Part shown: positions 10,362-23,045 of the stretch, piece by piece | Layout: the number at the start of each line of letters is the position of its first letter | Numbering within the stretch: position 1 is the stretch's first letter | Assembly: GCF_022581195.2 (NCBI RefSeq) | Contig: NC_061469.1 | Location: 1,240,001 to 1,304,000, forward strand | DNA length: 64,000 bases | DNA from: Helicoverpa zea | Taxonomy: Eukaryota; Arthropoda; Insecta; Lepidoptera; Noctuidae | Reading direction: 5' to 3' | The notes under the pieces: generated by a model | The model's input: only the letters and a program-made list of their open reading frames with translations | What the model was told of the DNA's origin: nothing | Databases searched by the model: none | Position numbers and translations under genes: made by a program

Positions 10362-11721
10362 TGAATAATTGTCAAAAGATTGTTTGCATGCCACTTTGTT
10401 TCTAGGACAAGTGACAAACACACGATCACGCAAATTAGCTCGTATATGCGTGGCGAAGCAAAAACGGTGGACTTAAACCCAACTTGTATTTATCCAACCA
10501 CCGTTGTTTGCTCTGTATTCCTCGAAAAAGCATTGACTTATCTTTTAAAACAAGATTTACATGGTATTTTCGTTCGCTTCGACACTTACTGATTCATGGC
10601 TCCCTTGTTCCGCTTCGATGCTCGGCTAGCGGACAATGACATGTTTACACAATTTTAGGTTTTTTTGTGTTACTGAAAAGAGCAATAGAAGATTTATTTT
10701 TGGGTAAGTGTGTGTGTGTGTGTAAGAGTGTGTTTATTGAGTTCTCTAGTATTATAATTGGACTTAAAATAAAGTAAAAGATTGCTTGATTGAGAAGTTT
10801 GCATTAGAATATTAATGGAGAATATAAACAGTAAGTTTTTGATTGATTTGATTTTAAGGCGTTCATACGTGTGGGATTGCTCATAATGAAGTACAGAAAC
10901 AAGCAAATGACTTCACAACAATTTAGACTAATTTAGAGAAAGGAGAGTCGGTTGCATTAATGCACATTAATTAACGAAACAGAAACAATACAAACATATA
11001 CCAGTCTTACATAGATCGTTCTTTAATACCCCAGGACTCGAGTGCTCACCACAACGACGTGGTAACCAACATTAAAAGGCCGCCATTTTTTTCAACAACC
11101 AGTAGGTATTGTCAGGGATTAGTTTTCATGTGACATGACAAACGGGTCGTATTGTGAAACTGTGAGATGTTGTGACAATGTCACACGAGTGCCACCGGTA
11201 GATATGAAACGTATCCCTCATGGACAGGGGTGCATAACTTTTGGGGAACTTGAAAAAAAATGTTTAGAAGAAATACTCAAAACTGAAATTGCAATTTGCA
11301 ACACATTGGACTCGATTATTGTATGAAATCGCACTAAATAAGTAGTTAACTACTGTATCTGTAATTTTAAATTCTGGATCCAAGTTGGGCAGTTGAAAGA
11401 ACTGAAAATACTCGATCGACACACAGGTATAACAAAACTAAATAAAATAAGGAAACACATACAAGACAAACACATAAAATATTTACGATATGATCTGCCA
11501 ACAATGTAACAGTAGGAGGTCAGTATTACCTATTGATATTTTTTACCATTCACAAGCTTACACTTCACTTTCTCACAACAAAAAGAACAAAAGCTACAAA
11601 ATTTTATTACTAAAATAACACTTTATTATTATCAAATCAAAATCCATAAAAAATATACAATTTTAACCACCAAACGTTGGCAACACCCAGTCGCGACGCG
11701 ATTCACGGTACGCCGACTCCA
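10362..11721. other. Intergenic DNA, no recognised gene
   Basis: Contains a (GT)n tract at about 10704-10722. A 63-codon open frame (11135-11326) has a protein-like composition, but no domain, splice partners or homologue that I can name. Confidence 0.45.
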
Positions 11722-11923
11722 AATAATGAGCGCGTAACATATAGGTGACGTACTCGCAGACACGAGACAAAGCCGGGAGTCGTCTTATGTCTACAGAAAC
11801 ACGTCGTTATTATAAGAGACTTGGAAGGGACCCACTTTCGAGATATTACGTATGTGAGAAGTTGTTTCTTAAGTTTTTGTATTTTTCTTTAAATATATGT
11901 CTTGAAATTGCTTTAAAAATGCT

Positions 11924-12153
11924 TCTTCTGTTCTGTTACAACCTTTTTATCGTCCCACTGCTGAGCACAGGCCTGCTCTCACACGGAGAAGGATTGAGCG
12001 TTAATCACTACGCTTGCTCGATGCGGGTTGGTGATTTCAGATTACATACAAACTTAGAAAAGTTGTATTGGTACTTGCCTGACCTGGAATCGAACCCACA
12101 CACTCATCCATGAGAGGTTGGTGCTTTACCCACTAGGCCACCACGAATGATGA
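11924..12153 (-). mobile_element. tRNA-headed SINE, 10-bp target duplication
   Basis: On the minus strand it runs from a tRNA-like head (GTGGCCTAGTGG as A box, GTTCGATTCC as B box) to the tail CCCAGCAGTGGGACGATAAAAAGG. The direct repeat TAAAAATGCT at 11914-11923 and 12154-12163 is perfect. It is shorter than the full copy at 23370 through an internal deletion. Confidence 0.85.
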
Positions 12154-12340
12154 TAAAAATGCTAAGTTTTGATATAATAATGAGCGCGTAACATATAGGT
12201 GACGTACTCGCAGACACGAGACAAAGCCGGGAGTCGTCTTATGTCTACAGAAACACGTCGTTATTATAAGAGACTTGGAAGGGACCCATTTTCGAGATAT
12301 TACGTACTTGAGAAGATGTTTTTTAAAACTGTTTTCGGCA

Positions 12341-12515
12341 GGTCATCATCTCCCGAGACTTTTCCCAACTATGTTGGGGTCAGCTTCCAGTCTAACCGGA
12401 TTTAGCTGAGTACCAGTGTTTTACAAGGAGCAACTGCCTATCTGACCTTTTCAACCCAGTCACACGGGTAACCCAATACCCCTTGGTTAGACTGGCGTCA
12501 GACTTACCTGTACCA
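12341..12515 (-). mobile_element. SINE tail fragment in second tandem spacer
   Basis: Shows CCCAACTATGTTGGGGTC, CAGTCTAACCGGAT and CTTGGTTAGACTGGCGTCAG in the minus orientation, with no tRNA head. Confidence 0.75.
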
Positions 12516-12713
12516 TAGACTACCTGTACTGTGTAAACTGTTTAGGTAGGTATTTTGCTTTAAAAAGATATCTTTCAATTGCTTTTAATCTGCTTAGTTT
12601 TAAATATAATAATGAGCGCGTAACATATAGGTGACGTACTCGCAGACACGAGACAAAGCCGGGAGTCGTCTTATGTCTACAGAAACACGTCGTTATTATA
12701 AGAGACTTGGAGA

Positions 12714-15700
12714 ACTGTTTCGGGTAGAAAGAGATATTTTTCAATTTCATTTTTTTTTTTTTGTTTTGAGAGGTACCTAAATCGGGTTGTTGAGCTCATA
12801 AATAGCTGTTGATTTGACGAAGATGGATGCTCGCGTCATCGTGTGCTAAGTGACTGAACAGGTCCACTCAAATCAACAAACATAAATGATTACATTTCTA
12901 AGTAAGGTACAAATTACATCTTGACGTTACTCTTGAATTTGTTTCGGTATTTTAGCTAACAATAAAGAATGGGCCCCGAATGTGTGTTCAATTGATGGCA
13001 ACATGCATTCTCAAACGATAGCACCGATTTTGATCCATGAATTATCTTCCTTTCCATGACACAAAACAAAAATATAATACCTACTTCGATTTTTGGATCC
13101 CTCCATGCTCTACTTTATGTTCAAATTCTACCACCTTTTACAGGAAAACATAATTAACTGTAGCGTGACGTCACAATATGGCCGCTAGTTAAAATATGCG
13201 CGCAAATAAGTGGAGACGCGGCGCATCTCAATTCTTCAATAATATTACATTTAATTTTAATTCACGCCCACTCCAAGCTTTGTACAGTCAGGCACAAATA
13301 GCCACGAAAATTAATATTTTTTTAAATATTACTCTCAGAATATAAAATATACTTTTAATGTTAATTAGTGAAGCTATACGAGTGTACTTTATATGAAAGA
13401 GCACTTACCCGAACTATATAGTTCGGGTAAGTTTATAAGACTTAAAACCAGGTGAAACGAATGTCCTTGTTATTCGTCACAAGATTGATGGCCAAATAAT
13501 TAAATAATTATATTAAGAGATTAACACACTAGTACATAAAAGACTACATACGTACACATGTACAGACTTCATAGATAGATAGTACTTGTACAGATATACA
13601 GACTTCATAGACAGAAAACACTTGTCATCAAAGAATAACACAGTAATAATCTGAGTCCACTAAATTAGTTCGGCGACTGTACCAGATAGTTTTCAATAGA
13701 AAATTGAACCAGTCGTGGTGCCCAGGGCTGGCACCGCCGGGGGATTTTAAAATTAATTAAAACTGATCGTTGGATTGATTAAAAGCTGGTTTAATTAATT
13801 TTTTCAGGCGATGCCTCAAGCTTTTTAGTGCAATGCGAAATTTTGTGGATACAGCTCGTACAGCTGCTCTTAATTTATGACAGGTTTTCTGTAACTGGAA
13901 TTGGCCAAAATAACATGGTCGAATCTTTTGCCATTTAAGGTTTATCATATCGATAAAATAATACATTAAGAAAGTACCTCTAAATTAGCATACTTACTAA
14001 ATTAATTCCGTTTGTTTTCTTGAACGCGTGAATCTCAGGAACATTTGAAACAATTTGAAAATTTCTCCCAGTTTTTGATATTCTATTAATCTAGGAAGTC
14101 TACTTATTATTCGGGTGCGCGGAGTAATCTCCTCGAGACAAAGCTAAAATCTCTAGTCCGCTAATCCTTAATAGAACTGCGAATTTCAAACACCTTAGAA
14201 AAACCACACTTAAAAAAACTACTTATTTGGTAGTTCCTAACTTTACTGGCAGCCCTAACTCGGAGATGTCGGCAAACACTCGCCCTTTGATACCGCTATT
14301 ACGAATCTGAATAACAAAGTCTGCAAATTTGGCGAGCCCCGCAGTCTTGACGAGGAGACCATGTTTTATACATTATGTCTCTGTTGTAGCTACGGTATGA
14401 ATATCATCAGTTGCCCACTGCTGGGAATAGGGTATTTTGAGGAAATATTGGGCGCAGTGACCACTACATGTAGATTTTTCTTGAGGCGAGATTCCGGTGA
14501 GCGGCACTGTGATGAACAAATGGTTCGTCAGGCTCTAGAAATAGTAAGAAATAGCATGCAAAATTTTCTAAAATGTATGCGAAATTACAACTTCTGTAGT
14601 AGAATCAGTATTGGAATTTCGCCTAAATGATTGCAGGTAAATAATCAATAAATAAGCCCACAAAAGCAAACCTCAATCTTTTTTCAAAATGCATTCTATA
14701 TTCTATAATCCATATTTAAAATAAGAATTGGTCATCGCACAAGACAAAATGGCGGCAGCATTCAAACTTAGAACACCAAATTCAACCGTCTGTCCTCCAT
14801 TAAAAGAATTTAGGACATCTAAAGCATTTCGAGAAAAATATTAAGTGTACTAAATTGTACGAAGACAGTTCGCAAGGGAATGTGGATTCGTAAAGAAATA
14901 ACGTAGATAGGGTTTCTTGTATCGTTCACGTCAGCTAAACGCCTCGGTATAAGAAATTTAGGGCCCGGTTTAAAAAAAAAATATCGATATCTGGCACAAT
15001 AAAATTGAACGAAATATTCTTAAGAAAGGAAGGTTGTTCTATCGAATTGTTCAAAACTGTAAAACCTGTCATCTTTCTAACTACATTACTTATTCCTAAT
15101 TATTACACGATAAATGGTCCGTTCTAATAAATATAATAGATGCGAAAATAGCTCAGTATGTTTATCTGTATCGCTTCCATGACAAAACCTCTGAACCGAT
15201 TCACATGTGACACACAGTTGATCGAGACTCTAGAAACTGAGAAAGGACATATGTCTCTATTTATCCGGGTGATGGATGTAGTTCACCCGGGACACTCGTG
15301 AAACCTAGATTAGAAGCTTCTTAGTAATATAAAGAAATTGTAAATTTTACGAATAAACCCACTCACCAATCTTAATTACTTACAAAAATGCCTCAAAAAG
15401 TACTTAAGCACATAAATATCGTATTTAAGTTCAAGTAATCCCATTTTTTAGGATGGCAACAACTAATTAAATTGGGGAAAAGTAATTAATGAGAAGGTTT
15501 TATAGTGGATAATTAATTGTAGCTAAGTTTCTGGTGAAGACAGGCCGGGATAATTTGTAGCTATAAAGATTTTAGTTAACAACTTTTATTACTTTGAATA
15601 AAGGCCTTGTGTATTTTTAACCGACTTCAAAAAGGAGGTTCTCAATTCTTTCCCATAAACTTTTTGTTACCTTAACATTTTTTCTAGTAATGATGGAATT

Positions 15701-16084
15701 GCACTTTATGGCTATGTAACAAAAACTGATCACTTTAAGTAGATGTTGTCAACCTTTGGTATTGCCAAAACCTAGCTATTACTTTCCCGCGGATTCACCC
15801 ATGTGAAGCGAACAATCAACGATACAAAAAAGTTAAATACGCCTTTTAATTATAATCTTAATAAGTGCAGCATTACGAAAGAAACCTATTAAAACAAAGA
15901 CACATTACATATTAAACTAGTTACGTTCTATAAACCCTTTGCAAAATCTCTCAAATACTTAATGCAATACGTTTTACATATTTTACGAGTAGATTTAAAC
16001 TGTAATAAGTCTTTGTTCTGCAGTTATCACGTATTTTCACCCACGGAGTAAGGAAACATAAGCGGATATACCATAATGTAGGTA
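12714..16084. other. Intergenic DNA, no recognised gene
   Basis: AT-rich. A perfect 30-bp palindrome lies at 13403-13432. A CRE-type TGACGTCA lies near 13167. Helitron-like scraps (CGTGAATCTCAGGAAC near 14030, GCGGATTCACCC near 15790) are visible. A frame of 89 codons at 14361-14630 runs through repeat debris. Confidence 0.5.
13403..13432. repeat. Perfect 30-bp palindrome
   Basis: Two 15-bp arms (ACTTACCCGAACTAT and its exact complement) meet with no spacer. Confidence 0.9.
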
Positions 16085-16330
16085 GGTCGGGCGCCTTCTT
16101 CTAGGTCAAATACGTACGGTGGGCATGACCAAACCGATCAGTAATGAGTAAACTTACAAAGCGTTCGGGATCTTTTAGACATTTTGGTATTACAAAAGAA
16201 TGTCGGGTCCAAAGACGGCGTATAAGGGCAAAAACAGTAACGTTCCTCGTCCCCCGCTCACCCGCATTTTGGCGCGCTACTTTCTTAGACGATTTTCCGT
16301 TTTGGCACCTCCGCTAGTCATTTTGTTTTC
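16085..16330 (+). repeat. Dispersed repeat shared with 37,625-37,860
   Basis: The text GTAACGTTCCTCGTCCCCC followed by ACCCGCATTTT and CGCTACTTTCTTAG recurs at 37,798-37,850. Upstream similarity (ACGTACGGT, GATCAGT, AAAGCGTT/GAAGCGTT) continues for about 150 bp. A 93-codon frame over it is probably repeat-derived. The element class is unknown. Confidence 0.6.
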
Positions 16331-17715
16331 CATGTTTCGCCCGCAGCAGAAACGCTTGAAGGGCACTCGGGCTTCAGCTCGTATGAACGACGCCGCAGGG
16401 CAATACGTGTTTAATATTGAAGCTTTCATAAAAAGAATATTGTTATTTTTACTATGTGTTATGAATTTAATATGGTTTTAGGGTGATTGAATAGTGACCG
16501 TCCTTGCCATAGTTGGAGGTCCGAAAGTTGGAACAAAACAACATCGGCCTATCCATGCTTAAGAATATGCATGTTTGCTTGAATGGACTTATCTCAGGAA
16601 CTTTAAGTCCGAGTAGAAAAAATATTTCAGTGTTAGTTAGCTAACCCGCATTGAGCAAACGTAGTGATTAACGCTTAATCATTCTCCGTGTAACTTGAGG
16701 CTTGTGCCCAGCAGTGGGACGATAAAAAGGCTCATGATGGAGAAAATTAAAGGGAGTACCAAAATACAGCCTTTTCCTTACTTGATAACTTATAGACATA
16801 TAAATTAAGCCCCAGCTTCTTTTTGGCGCAACAAATGCTCACTAGAGACAATAAATACATCAGGTCTTACTATAAATACAAGCGGCAATAAACTAGGGTA
16901 AGCAGAGATTATCAGTTCTAACATTAGTCCGGAAACCAAAACCCATTAGATTCCGCGAAAAAGGGTAATTTCCCGGCAATTTAGTGCGATGCCCAATGGT
17001 TTTATTGTGACTATAAAACGGTTGCCGTACTGTAAATATTTATATTGAATTGACTGGGTTGTAGGCTAGTTACGTATAGAGGTTTTGGGAAAAAGTAATG
17101 GGTATTTTTAAGGGTGAGCATGACGAAAAATTTTACTTACAATGGTTTTCTTCCACTTTAGTAGATCAAACATGTAGGTTTTGCTTCTTAAAACATTGAA
17201 CAAAATAGATATTTACTTACTAGTGAGTGTGACAAAGCATGGTCATCCTGATTCATTATTTAATTAGTATCATAAATATATGAGTGATAATATGAATAGT
17301 ATACGCACTGTGGTTTAAGTAAGTAGGGCAAGGCGCTAATATAATTAAATAACAAAAATAAATCAACATTATACCGTTGCAATACAGTTTTAAAAGTAGC
17401 TACCCAAAAAATAATTTTCAGCCATTAATACCAACAGTTTTATATATAAAACAGTATAAAATGACCGCTCCATCCATTATCCTTAGCACATAACAGGTTA
17501 TCGCTCTCCGTCACTTAGTACTACATAGCTATATAGCTATTAATTTATCCAATTGATGATGCATCGCAATTACTGAAAAACGCTCTAAAATATGTTTTAT
17601 TTATTGGTCTGAAACTGGATAACGTGAACTGTTTTGTTGAAAATTATAAAACATATCTGTGGTAATAACTGTCACCGATTAATTTCTGCGGCTGAATAGT
17701 GTTATTTATTTATTA
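16331..17715. other. Intergenic DNA with SINE scrap
   Basis: At about 16640-16735 is the plus-strand tail of the tRNA-headed SINE (TGCCCAGCAGTGGGACGATA). No gene is seen. An AT-rich inverted sequence TTTTATATATAAAA lies near 17439. Confidence 0.5.
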
Positions 17716-17898
17716 CTAGCTTCCGCCAGCGGCTTCGCCCGCGTGGTGTGTTGATAAATAGCCTATGTGTTAATCCAGGGTATCACCTATCTGCATACCA
17801 AATTTCAATCAAATCGGTCCAGCCGCTTTTGCGTGATTGAATAACAAACATACATCCATACATTCTCACAAACTTTCACATTTATAATATAAGTAGGA
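17716..17898 (-). mobile_element. 183-bp non-autonomous Helitron
   Basis: On the minus strand it starts TCCTACTTATATTATAAATG after an A and ends GGCGGAAGCTAG before a T. Both termini and the A/T target are intact. It has no coding content. Confidence 0.85.
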
Positions 17899-18413
17899 TT
17901 TTAAATTTTTCGATTTATCGGGGAAGGCTGTAAGACATCTGGTTCCAGGTTTCCTGAAGACGCGAGCGAAACCACAGCACAGGCGGAATTTAGTTGTATA
18001 ATATAATTATAATTCAATCGAAAACTATCTTACAAATGTAAAGGTATACCTAAAACTAAATCGTTCAGTCTCTGAACTGTAGAACTAATCTTCGCACAAA
18101 AGGATAAGCATTGCTCCCATACCGGGGTATTTTTATCACCTTCAGTAATGCGCTGGGAAAATTTATATGAAACCGACTTGCGGCCCGGCCGGGGCCCGAG
18201 CGGCTCGCTTGCGGCCCAGACAGGGACCCGGCAGTTTTATTACATAACTACTTTTATATTTTAGCGAATGAAATGGAATTTAAAATCCATAGAGATTTGG
18301 TTAAAAGATAAATGAGAATAGATTCGGAATTGAATTTAGGTCACGAATAGAGAAGGTTTACGGTGTCATTCTGTACTTATATTAGTTATTCTTTTTAGAT
18401 TTTTTTAATACGT
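17899..18413. other. Intergenic DNA
   Basis: No gene seen. A GC-rich patch of GCGGCCC/GGGGCCC words lies at about 18180-18230, inside AT-rich DNA. Confidence 0.5.
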
Positions 18414-18553
18414 ACCGCGGCCCTGGTACATAAAAGGCCTACGACGAAACACGACGGTTTTTAGTCAGTAAGAGTCTGACACTCCCTCACCGCTGCTAAC
18501 CCACAGCGGGAGGGGTCATTTGATGATTTTTGACGTCGGGAAAAAAAAAAAAA
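18414..18553 (+). mobile_element. LINE 3' end, polyA-tailed
   Basis: Closely similar to the 3' part of the element at 7817-8166, from ACCGCGGCCCTGGTACATAA to GACGTCGGG plus an A run of 13. It is strongly 5'-truncated. Confidence 0.8.
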
Positions 18554-18620
18554 GGTACCTATTTAAAAGTAAGGCGACAACAGTATGACAAAAAATAAAG
18601 TTTTTTTTTTATATATTTAA

Positions 18621-18780
18621 CTAGATTTCGCCCGCGGTTTCACCCGCGTCCCGTAGCCGGATGGTGACAAACCTTTTCCCGGGTCTAAGTTACCTCCCCC
18701 CTAATTTTCAGCCAAATCCGTCAAGCTGTTTTCATGTTATGTCGTGACAACGGTAAGCGAGATTCATTTTTATATATAGA
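18621..18780 (-). mobile_element. 160-bp non-autonomous Helitron
   Basis: On the minus strand it starts TCTATATATAAAAATGAATC after an A and ends GGGCGAAATCTAG before a T. It belongs to a subfamily different from 17716-17898, with the TATATATAAAAATGAA start. Confidence 0.75.
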
Positions 18781-19216
18781 TAAAGTTAAAGGAGAATTGA
18801 AAAAAAATCAATCATCCGAATTGAGAACCTTCTCCCTTTTTCAGAAGTCGGGTAATAAAAACGGATAATCTAATATTTGATCTAAAGGAACATCAAAATC
18901 TATGATAAAGTGATTAACTAACTAGAAAATATAATATATCGATATATATCCATCCATAAATAAAAATATCAACGAAAGGTTTCACAAACCACTTCCAAAA
19001 TTCTTCGAAAATACAAAAGCTATTAATATTGTTGTTTTGACTTAACTATAGTCCCCTTGTTTACGTTTTAATGGATTCCAGGAACACGCTTTAAAAATAA
19101 ATGACGATGCTGAAAATAACTGAAAATAACTTCACAAAAATAAACACATATTTTTCCTGATAGGCTTCGAAATTATTGGACCGATTAAACTTTAAATGGC
19201 ATAAATATACCGCCTA
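18781..19216. other. Intergenic DNA
   Basis: A minus-strand scrap of the GGTTCTCAATT repeat lies near 18806-18850. Otherwise AT-rich and featureless. Confidence 0.5.
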
Positions 19217-19325
19217 GTATTTTCCCAACTATGTAGGTTGGCTTCCAGTCTAATCAGATGCAGCAGTATGTATCAGTGCATTACAAGGAGCAACTGCCTA
19301 TCTGATCTCCTCAACCCATTGGTAA
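19217..19325 (-). mobile_element. SINE tail fragment
   Basis: CCCAACTATGTAGGTTGGCTTCCAG-type tail, diverged, with no tRNA head. Confidence 0.65.
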
Positions 19326-19373
19326 CTCCTAGAAGAATAACATATCTTTAAGAGAGTCCCACAAAACGCCTTA

Positions 19374-19673
19374 CAGCCCTTTCACACGGCAGTCCAATTT
19401 TGCGGGACCGGCATTTTACTGTAACCTGCAAAACTGAACTACGTGTGAACACAGCGTCCGTTTTTGCAAGATTCCCGCTATTTACTGGACGAACGATCCA
19501 GTTTCAAGTGACAAAACCGAATCGCAAAAATCTACGGGAACAGCATTTTGCAGGATCCTGCATGCGGTTTGCTCATGTGAACACTAGCATATAATATCTT
19601 TTGCGATCAAACGGGATCCTGCTAAAAACGGTATCCTGCTAAAAACTGGACTGTCGGTCGTGTGAAAGGGCCG
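19374..19673. mobile_element. Hairpin MITE with TTA target duplication
   Basis: Terminal inverted repeats begin CAGCCCTTTCACACGGCAGT and return as GTGTGAAAGGGCCG. The arms continue to about 30 bp and are flanked by TTA at 19371-19373 and 19674-19676. The duplication fits PIF/Harbinger. It has no transposase. A 64-codon frame inside is incidental. Confidence 0.8.
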
Positions 19674-19676
19674 TTA

Positions 19677-21776
19677 GGTACACCTTTATTTCATACTGAT
19701 AATATTTAACTGCGAAATTGAATTCTTCATTTAACCAATTGAGCTGAAATTGCACAAATTCGCATGGAGACAGATATACATAGTAAGATACTTTACAAGA
19801 CAAATGGAATAACAATACAAAAGCGGAATATTACTTATGTTCTCTACCTCACATTTTAATAATGATAACTTAATATTTGTGTTGAAATTAGCCAAATTAT
19901 TTAAGTTGTCATCGCGACGCTGTCTCGGGAATTAAGTCTGTGACAACGACTTCCAAAGTCGTCGTAATATAGAGAGAAAGACTAATATACATTAGTATGA
20001 AAAGGAGCTTTGAAATTGTTTTATTAGTATTAATATGCATTGTAAGAACGAAGTTATTATGTATGAAGACGTATTTGCATAAGAAAAAATCCAATATGGA
20101 GGCACTTTTGAATCTGTCAAATGGTCAGTGACCTTTGTGTTTGTAACCTTTGTGGTTCCACAGCTGAAAAATCCATGGGTAGGTATTGTAGAATTGCAGT
20201 TTTTTGATGGTTTTACTAATGGTGTTCAATATCTTGATAAGTAAATACACAGCTATAAGGAAGTGTGATTAAAATTAATATCTACATATTTGTTTCAATA
20301 ATGTGAAGAGCGCTTCTTATTTTAATTTCTTTACCCAATAGCACTTCTTCTTATAGTTAAAGTACAACTTTTTATTGTCCTCCTAAAACTTAGTTCCATA
20401 ATTGCATAGGTATTCTCTTATTTCTAGGTACCAGTAACATTTAACAAAATCTTTTCCGAATTTAGTCCTAAATTAAATAAAGTTAGTCTTTCAGTCCGCA
20501 AAAATCTCTCAAAGCAAATCCCTCTAAATTGAATTCTCGAAAATATTATTCCCAAAAAAGTTCATAATGTTTTTTTCTATGCAAATTCTTTGAATCTAAG
20601 TTTAGACTTTCCAGTTAAATCCTCGATTATTATAACTTAGAATTTTGAAAGCCGTTACGATTTACGCTGGGATTAAAGCATTGGATTTCAGAAGCGTGAC
20701 GATTAAAATGAAAGTTATCTTAGCGTGAAATGAAGCGCAATTCGATGGTTATGAAAGGGTGTAAGCTGCTAAATGTATTTGACAACATTTATATTACGAG
20801 AAAGTTGTAATACTTGTGAGATAATGTCAAACGGAGAAGTATAGGAAAGAAAATGCTGCGCTGAAAATTTAGAATAGAGCAGGAGGATGATGATGATGAT
20901 GATCACAGTACAACAGTTACCATGTAAAATGGATGAGTAAGTGAAATTTTAGCTATTACCTAAACACAGTCGAACGTTTTGTTGGCTTTATATATCAAGG
21001 ATAGTGATAATCGTCTAAGAACCGGTGCAGTTTTAGGGATCTGATAACGTTTTTGGGATTATTTTATGCGGATTTTTTTTCATAAGATGCGAAAAATATT
21101 TTTATAAGACTGACTAGTAACTATTGATGTATTTTAGCGTAGTTCTAGATATAATAAAATACATACTTTCTAACACAAAAGCTCCTTAAATATAAGGCCA
21201 TGAATTGTAGATATTGTTTGCGAATTCCCAATTGATACCGTCTGGCCGATCTGTTTGCGGAGCGATGACCGCGATTCAATACAAAGCTAATATTAGGTGC
21301 GGAACCCTATCGAGATCATTCAGAATAAACGATTGGTTGATCAATAAGTTTGTGGTCAATGATCTTGTCTGTGTAGGTTGATTGTTTGACTGTTTGTTGT
21401 AATCTGTGGGTGCCGTAATTAGGACAGTGTAGATATACATGTATAATGGAGCTTGCATACATATTACCTTCACTCTTATTGTCGAACGAAGAAAATGCGT
21501 ATGCGTCTAGCGTTCGTAAAAACGAGTTATCTGAACTGACAACTAACTCGGTAGGAAACCAAAGAGCTACATAGCGGGGGAAAAAACAAGATATTGTGTT
21601 AACTAAAAACTAGTTCTAAAACTTATGAATTATATGCTTTTAGTCACTGAAGATTGAAGAAAGTGGTGAACTTAGAGGTGCTTATCATAAAAGACATTTA
21701 ACCCTATCTGTTTACCGGCTGCTTTTACGCCAAAACTACTGAACCTTTGGTACACTAGATTCTAAGATCTGGATCT
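19677..21776. other. Intergenic DNA, no recognised gene
   Basis: AT-rich. Contains a short (GAT)n at about 20883-20902 and no coding signal that I can support. Confidence 0.5.
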
Positions 21777-22039
21777 TGTGTAAGATCTGGGTTTCGGATG
21801 GCACGTTAAACTGTAAGTCCCGGCTGTCATTGAACATCCTTGGCAGTCGTTACCGGTAGTCAGAAGCCAGTAAGTCTGACACCAGTCTAACCAAGGGGTA
21901 TCGGGTTGCCCGGGTAACTGGGTTGAGGAGGTCAGATAGGCAGTCGCTTCTTGTAAAGCACTGGTACTCAGCTGAATCCGGTTAGACTGGAAGCCGACCC
22001 CAACATAGTTTGGGAAAAAGGCTCGGAGGAAGAAGAAGA
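21777..22039 (+). mobile_element. SINE, tail type A, with 18-bp target duplication
   Basis: Runs from GTTTCGGATGGCACGTTAAA through CCAGTCTAACCAAGGGGTAT to GGCTCGGAGG and a (GAA)n end. The flanks ATTCTAAGATCTGGATCT (21759-21776) and its one-mismatch copy (22040-22057) mark the insertion. The tRNA head is absent, so it is 5'-truncated. Confidence 0.8.
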
Positions 22040-22057
22040 ATTCTTAGATCTGGATCT

Positions 22058-23045
22058 AGATCTGGGTGCGTAAGTACAGTTATCCCGGGACCCAGGAGCA
22101 GTCGCAAGGAACAGCCACTATTTCTATGAAAACATTGACAAAGCTATATAATATGTAGGAACCTATATAAAGTAATAACCTATGTGTGCTCGTACATTAC
22201 ATATTCAGTTGTACAAACTAACGTGCAAGTAATTGTTCGAAAAATATTTGCAACGAACTATTGTGTAGCGTCGGTCAAATATTCAATGGATACTATTACG
22301 TATGGAACTTTGATTGGCGATAGAAATTTGTATTGGTGACGATTTCAAAGGGTGACCCTCGAAATATGGATGGGTAATACAGGGTCATTTACCAACTTTT
22401 GACGTCTGAAAGTGGGTAAAATTTTTCACGGGTGAAACTTTAGCAATTTTCAACAATAGCATTGTAGTTCAAGGGAAAATTAATTGAAAAACGATCGACA
22501 ATCAATTTAAACTGTTCTTATTATTGGAGATAAGAGGTTCTAAAAAACTTTTCAGCTTTATATAGCTGTAGCTTTATTTAAAATAAATTCATTTTCTAAC
22601 ATTCATCGTCATCATCATCATCATCATCAGCCTCCTTTTCCCACTGCAAGGCACAGGCCTCTTTTCATACAAAGAAGGAATAAGCATTAAACACCACACT
22701 TTCTCAACGACAATTGGCTATTCAACAGCCTTTTCAAACTAAAACAATCCACCAGTTCCCATGGTGACACAACACTGACTGCACTATTGACCACAACCGT
22801 TTGCCGTTAAGCGGAGCGCATTGATTGTAGACACCACATTTTAGATATTTCGCATAGAATTCACCATCAATTTGTATTGACTAATGAATCGAATTTATTG
22901 CTTTGGAATGTCATAATGGTGTTGGTTTATTGGTTATGTTATGATAGATAATTGCCTGGATTCTCTAATTGGTTATTACTATATGTCTAACGTTTAATAA
23001 ATGCATAGTTTGTTTAATTTTAATTTTGTAGGAGTCGATGTTAGT
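22058..23045. other. Intergenic DNA with SINE scrap and (ATC)n
   Basis: A (CAT)n run at about 22604-22630 leads into a minus-strand SINE tail scrap (GGCACAGGCCTCTTTTCA, to about 22700). No gene. Confidence 0.5.

Larger units (their letters stand above)
11722..12713. repeat. Three-copy tandem repeat with a near-identical core
   Basis: A 131-bp core (starting AATAATGAGCGCGTAACATA) occurs at 11722-11852, 12176-12306 and, shortened, 12608-12713. The first two differ by one base. The third matches for about 105 bp. Spacers share TTGCTTTAAAAA and AGTTTTRATATAATAATGAG, so the ancestral unit was about 215-245 bp. Spacer 1 holds a SINE (11924-12153). Spacer 2 holds a different SINE tail (about 12341-12515). 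The open frames that restart in each copy are the same text repeated. Confidence 0.85.

Noticed and set aside
11135..11326. 63-codon frame with protein-like composition
   Set aside because: No homologue, partner exon or promoter could be named. Kept only as a note in the intergenic entry.
13167..13174. Three TGACGTCA sites in the window (about 13167, 29144, 38522)
   Set aside because: About one is expected by chance, and they are tens of kilobases from any gene, so no regulatory claim is justified.
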